The notes beneath the pieces are model-generated. The model was not told where the DNA came from. It searched no databases and worked only from the letters and a program-made list of their open reading frames with translations. Positions 58,961 through 64,000 of a stretch of DNA of 64,000 bases are shown piece after piece. The DNA is from Ceratotherium simum simum. Its lineage: Eukaryota; Chordata; Mammalia; Perissodactyla; Rhinocerotidae. Position 1 is the stretch's first letter. The number at the start of each line of letters is the position of its first letter. The position numbers and the translations under genes are program-made. Location: NCBI RefSeq assembly GCF_000283155.1, contig NW_004454179.1, positions 11,821,858 through 11,885,857 of the forward strand, read 5' to 3'.

Positions 58961-61900
58961 GAGCTTAGGGCAGTCCGTCAGCCATTAACCTGGTGTGGTC
59001 TTCTTACCCCATTCTCAGGGACCCCGTGAGGGACACACTGGACTGTGTGTCTGTGTGACTGTGTGTCTCTGAGGTAGTAATAGGCCTCACTGATGGGCCT
59101 CATCTAACTAGTTGGAGCATGAATGGAGACCTCTGACATGACACCGAGGACAAGGCTAAAGTCCTATGTTAGAAGCTCACTGTGTGTATTTAACTCTAGG
59201 GAAGGACATACTGTCAGCCTCAGTGCTTCCAAATCCCAGAGAAAACAAGCTGTTTCATAATTGGCTCATTTATACCAGAATTACTTTTTGACACAAAGCC
59301 TTGTTTTCCTCATGTTCAGAAACAAAACGAACCCTATCTCCAGCCCCTCCACCACCTCAGGGCTAGGGGATTTCTTTCTATCTTTCTTGAGGCCTTACTT
59401 CCTGCTTCCCAGAAAGGCAGGCCCCGCTGGGTAACCTGCTTCTCTCTCACTCGCCCTTACCAGCCCTCCTCCCACTGCCTTCCTGGAAGGAGAGTCTTTG
59501 GCCCTCTTTGGGGCTTCTTCCAGCATTTCACAACCCTTACATTCCAGCCGTGAAATTTGTATCTGGCTTTTCCCAAGATGATCAGTTGAGAAAAGCCTCC
59601 TTCGGCTTGCTGGCGCCTCCCTTCCCACTGCCTGCCTGGGTGAGTTTGGGAAGCATGGGAAGCAATTCCTTTGTGCCACTGGGAGCCTGGCTTAAGGACT
59701 GCGCCTGCCAACATTTGTAAGGACCTGGGGGTGGGGGTGGCGGTCACTGGGCATCCTCTCTATCTGAGGTTGCCTGGTTAGACATGGACTGTTCTACAGA
59801 GTCTGGCCTTTGCTCCCCAGCCTCTCCACAGTGACTTGGAGGCCATGCGTGGTCAGGTGCATCACATGGAAAGGTTTGCATTTCTATAAACTATTGCTCT
59901 GATGCTGGGAACCTGCATCGGTGTACCAGGACCTCCTCCTCCCTCTGCCAGTGACTCATGGACTCAGCTTGGGGGACCTTGGGGAGCTCTCTGGGTCGCA
60001 TACCCTCCCAAAGAGGAGCAGGGCTCATGCATGTATGTACACATGTTCGCGGGGAAGGTTCATGACTGTGGGAGAAGCACTTTTTAGTTGAGGCACCTTT
60101 AAAAAGCAAACTAACCATCATTGCTGAGCCAAGTTTCTCGGTCTTCTGGAATTGCACCAGCACCTATAAGGCCTTTTTTTTTCTTTTTGCCTTAATTTTC
60201 TGGAGAATTAAAGTGTTGTAGCATGAATTCTCCTGTTGTGACATTCTCAGCTGCACCCTCCCCACAACACACACACAAGTAGACACATACATTTCTCTCC
60301 ACTTTTAGGAGTGTCTCTGTTCCCATCTGTTTGGCCTTTTGGATGGGATGACTTTGCTGCCTCTGTTCCCATCTTGAATAGCTTGTGACCTGGCCAGGGA
60401 GTCATCCTTTAGAGAAAATTGTGTTTTGTTTTGCTCAACCTATGAGGCCCATGAAGATTAATTAGAAGAAGAATATTTCTAGTTTGCCTCCAGTGAAATG
60501 AGTGAAGGAAGGTGAGTTTCCATCTGGGAAAACAGCTGGGCTGTTGCTATGGCTGCTTGCTCCCAGGGCAGTCTTGGGTAACCCTGCTCTAAGGGATCTA
60601 GTGCATCAGGGCAGCAGCCAGCCTGGAGCCTGCGTCTGTCACATTGGCTTCCCTCACCACTCCCACGCTGGGGAAGTACGGCTGTTTTCACTGGAGAGAG
60701 AACCCAGAGAGAAACAGCTCTGCTCTCAGGGCCCCAGCCAGGCCCCGCAGGGCTGAAGGGAGGAAGGGCCCAGGCCTCTGTAATCCACGTTTGTCTTGCT
60801 AAGTGCCTGCCTTTATGTGCGTTTCTCAGAAGTACACATTTGAAAGGGCAGGACAAGGGGCTCCACAGCAAGTCCAGCACGGGTGAATTCCTGTTTAAAC
60901 TCCATTCTCTGCTCCACTTCCCCAAAGAGATGAAGCCGTGGCCATTGTTAACACCCCAGCCTCAGAGTTCATGGCCCACACGTTGAATTCTCAGTCCAAA
61001 CTGCATCCCCCTTCCTCGAGTTGCACAATCAGGAGTATTTTTATCGCTCATCCTTGATCCTCAGTGTCACCCAACACTTTAGCAGTGAGTCACTTCTCCA
61101 GAGAAGGGAAAAGGAAGGCTCAAAGGTGAGAGCTGGAGAGAGGAAATGACTCAACATCTCAGAAAACAGAAAGCCAAGGGCTCTGGCTAGAGCAGGCTCA
61201 TTCAGGAAAGCAGGGGTCCTAATCTCCCACCCAAGTCAGAGTGCAGGGCTGGGGATGGAGGGCACTGTTGCCCAGAGGAGTTAAGAGTTGATTAAGGAGT
61301 CCACAACCTTAAGGCAAGTTTTCCTCACCCTGTCTTCTTCAGCCACAGTCTGTCCCACTGTTCCATTATTACATTCTATCCTTGGGATGTTCACAGTGAA
61401 ATGATTGCATTTTATCATTTGGTTATTGGTGTTTACTAATAACCTTTGAGACCTTTTACTCCTTGTATCTTCCCTATGAGAGAATTTGTCAGAATGACCG
61501 GGTGATACAGCCTTGTGCTTAACAGTAACTGTGGACTTGAGCCAGTACTCTCACCCCCACCCACACCTTGTTCCAGTCCTGCCCTGAGGGGAGACCTGCA
61601 AGTGGTTCTTTCTCTAGAAAGTTCAGAGCTTTCGTCAGCAATCTGAAAGCAAAAGGAATGATCTCCTAGGCTAGAAGCAGAAGCCAGAGGTTGGGCTGGG
61701 CTCAGCAGGCCAGACCCACTTCACATCTGAATAGTTGCCAATCCTGATGCCCTGGTTCTCGCTCCCGGGCGTCCCCAAGGAGAAGGCCCCAAGTCATGTG
61801 GCCAGTGCAGACGTCACCACTGTCACAGGACTGGGATTGTGGCTAAAAGGAGTCTCAGTGGTTCAGCTCCTCTCCTTTCCACGCCTGCTGCCATTGATAG

Positions 61901-62295
61901 AATATGACCAGTTCCTTTGGGCTAAAATGGAAAAATTAAGACTTTTAAATCTGAAGAGACCAGAGTGGAGAGGAAACATGGATAAGGTTGTTAGTCTGTA
62001 AAGTGTGGGCAGGGTGAACAGGGCATGTACTATAAACTGTACGGCACTAGAAATCAGGAGTCTATCTTGACACTGGAAGGAGAAGGTGTTTTTGGATACT
62101 TAAAAAGTCACCTTTTGCAGTGGGAAGTGTAAATAGAGAATGTGTTATAGAGACATGGTAAAGAAGAAATAAACAGAAAAATTTAATCCCTGAATTACCG
62201 AGGTGTGCCTCTAAACCATCCCATAAACCACCCCTCAGCGCTCCCAATACAGAAAGAATCCTGGGCTAGACAGGTTCTTGTGGCCGAGTAGGCAG

Positions 62296-62480
62296 TTTTT
62301 ATTGAGTATCACCATGTGCCAGGCCCTGTGTTGAGGGCTGCTGTTGTCCCCATTTTACAAATTATAACACAGAGGCTTAGATAAGATTATACAATTTATC
62401 TAGGGTCAATAAGCTGGAATAAGTGTCCAAGCCAAGATTTGAACCTTGGGTTATTTGACTCCAGATCCGGCATCTTCACC
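62296..62480 (-). mobile_element. MIR SINE
   Basis: Contains ccatgtgccaggccctgtgt, tgtccccattttacaaatta and a tRNA-like end near catcttcaccactgggtact. Confidence 0.65.
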
Positions 62481-62869
62481 ACTGGGTACTGCCTGTAAAA
62501 GAGGATAAAAGTGGAGGAGGTGCCTGCCAATTCACAGGAAAAAATAACTGGAAAGAGGGCCTTGGAAGTCTACATACCAATGCACAGAGTGAAGCTGGTA
62601 TTTTAGTTTGCCTGGAAACCCCGGAGGGTGGCAGGTCAGAGGGGGCCATTTGGCTGAGAGAAGCATACTTTTTACAAAATAAAGTGAAATCTGCTAGAGG
62701 ATATGCTCCATCAAAATGAGTGAGGAAGACATATGGGGCACAGGAAATGGGGTCCAACATGAGAAAGAGGCAAGAGGAATCATCAGGGTTAGAGGGACGA
62801 GTGATCCCATGAAGACAGATGTGCACCAATTGGGACTGAAGTAGTTTGGGAGGATCCTCTGAAGAAATG

Positions 62870-63425
62870 TCTTTAGAAGATAAAATTGATAAATACTTGA
62901 TGTATTTGTATGTCTTGGGAGAATCTGTAGACCATTGGTAGTTAGTTTAGGATTGAACTGGTGATAAACACATAGAAAACCAAGACAGTTATTAAATCCA
63001 AGGAAAATAGAAAATTACACCAGAAAGGAAAAGTAATCCTAGTATATACTATGTGGCTCAGTTGTAAATAGAATTGGTGTAGGATAAAAATGTAAACACT
63101 TAGTACTGATCCAAACAAACTTACGACACAGTTATCCTGGGAAGATGGGAAGGTGGCAGTGTGAGATGGAAGGGAACTGAAAGCTCATCTTCCGTAGTGA
63201 GAAGTCAATAGGTAAAGCTGAAAAAGGAATACCGGGAAGTAGAAATAAAGTATGTTAGAAATAGTGAGGAAAATACCAAAAGAATCAGCTAACAGAGATG
63301 AAAGTGTTGTCTCTAAGGAGTGGGGAGTGGGAAGACTGCTGGCTATTATAATGAACCTTATAGAACTATTTGACTCTTTAAACTTTAAAAAAGAATAGTA
63401 AAAAAAGTCAAAGAAGTGATATTGT
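62870..63425 (+). mobile_element. Possible old L1 3' region
   Basis: This A-rich, repeat-like sequence has phrases reminiscent of L1 3' UTRs (ggagtggggagtgggaagac, then tttgactctttaaactt and an A-rich end). Weak. Confidence 0.3.
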
Positions 63426-64000
63426 AGGAGCTGTTACAGCTTGCCCTGCCCAGTAAAAAGAAAGGTACACACTCTAGGTAAAAATCACGAAATTGGCACC
63501 ATGGCAAGCCCTGGTCAGTGCAGAGAAACTGCAGCTACCCCAGCATCAGGCTAAGAGCTGAAGGTGAGCAGGGTGTAACCATCCGACAGGCCTCCTGAGC
63601 TCATCTGTCTTGGGGTAAAGGAAATGAGGAGGGGCACTCAGCTGTGCACCTAATTCTGAGCAGCAAGGAAGTTGATGGAGTAGGATGAGTAGGACTAGGG
63701 TTGACTGGGCCTTGGGAGAAAGCAGCTTGGACAGAGCAGGGTTCAGGAGGGAAAACCCTGGGCCCTGTCAGAGCAATGCCTCAGCCTTCTGGGAGTTTTG
63801 TTGGGTATTAAGTGAAAAGCGGTTCCTGTGGCTAAGGTTTGGAAGATACTGGCTTACACAAAATGAAACTGGTTTGTTTGGCCTCTGTAGTCCTCCTCAG
63901 AGTCTTCAAAATGCCAACATTTTTGTGAATCTCTAATCTGAGATACAGCGTATTGCATCCAGCCCTTGCCACATCTGCTTTTTTAGAAGCTTCTCTTAAA

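Larger units (their letters stand above)
56189..64000 (+). other. SUFU: SUFU intron 8, 5' portion
   Basis: This is sequence after exon 8 to the window end. It is mostly unique, with old MIR copies at 58768 and 62296 and a possible old repeat at 57060-57450. No ERE insertion is seen. Exon 9 coding sequence was not found. The many short open frames at 56.2-60.9 kb reflect GC-rich sequence and none resembles a known protein. Confidence 0.85.

Overview
This window is mammalian nuclear DNA, almost certainly from a perissodactyl and most likely a horse or close relative. The main evidence is about ten copies of a tRNA-headed SINE of the ERE (equine repetitive element) type. Most are flanked by near-perfect target-site duplications of 12 to 18 bases, so they are young. 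Older L1, MIR, MaLR LTR, hAT-type and Tigger-type copies are what any placental genome carries.

The only protein-coding gene I can support is SUFU (suppressor of fused homolog), on the + strand. Six internal coding exons are present: 16381-16517, 49635-49777, 50728-50813, 51088-51160, 54069-54222 and 56077-56188. Their lengths (137, 143, 86, 73, 154 and 112) and phases match exons 3 to 8 of the human gene. They join in one open frame from codon 106 to codon 341, all with AG/GT borders. Exons 1-2 lie before the window and exon 9 onward lies after it. SUFU is the main cytoplasmic repressor of GLI transcription factors in Hedgehog signalling. The GLI-contact residues Tyr147 and Asp159 are intact.

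Layout: 1-16380 is the 3' part of intron 2, rich in repeats. 16518-49634 is intron 3 (33 kb), which holds eight of the canonical EREs and a three-level nest (SINE in L1 in MaLR LTR) near 35 kb. 49635-56188 is a compact cluster of five exons. 56189-64000 is the start of intron 8, mostly unique sequence with a few old repeats. No ERE is seen after 42677.

I see no RNA gene, CRISPR array, promoter CpG island or second gene. The small open frames scattered over the window are chance frames or lie in repeats. The most unusual regulatory observation is four perfect 9-base GLI-binding consensus sites inside introns of this GLI repressor gene, two of them 91 bases apart in intron 7. I do not see a new biological system; the remaining points concern splicing, SINE structure and nested insertions.
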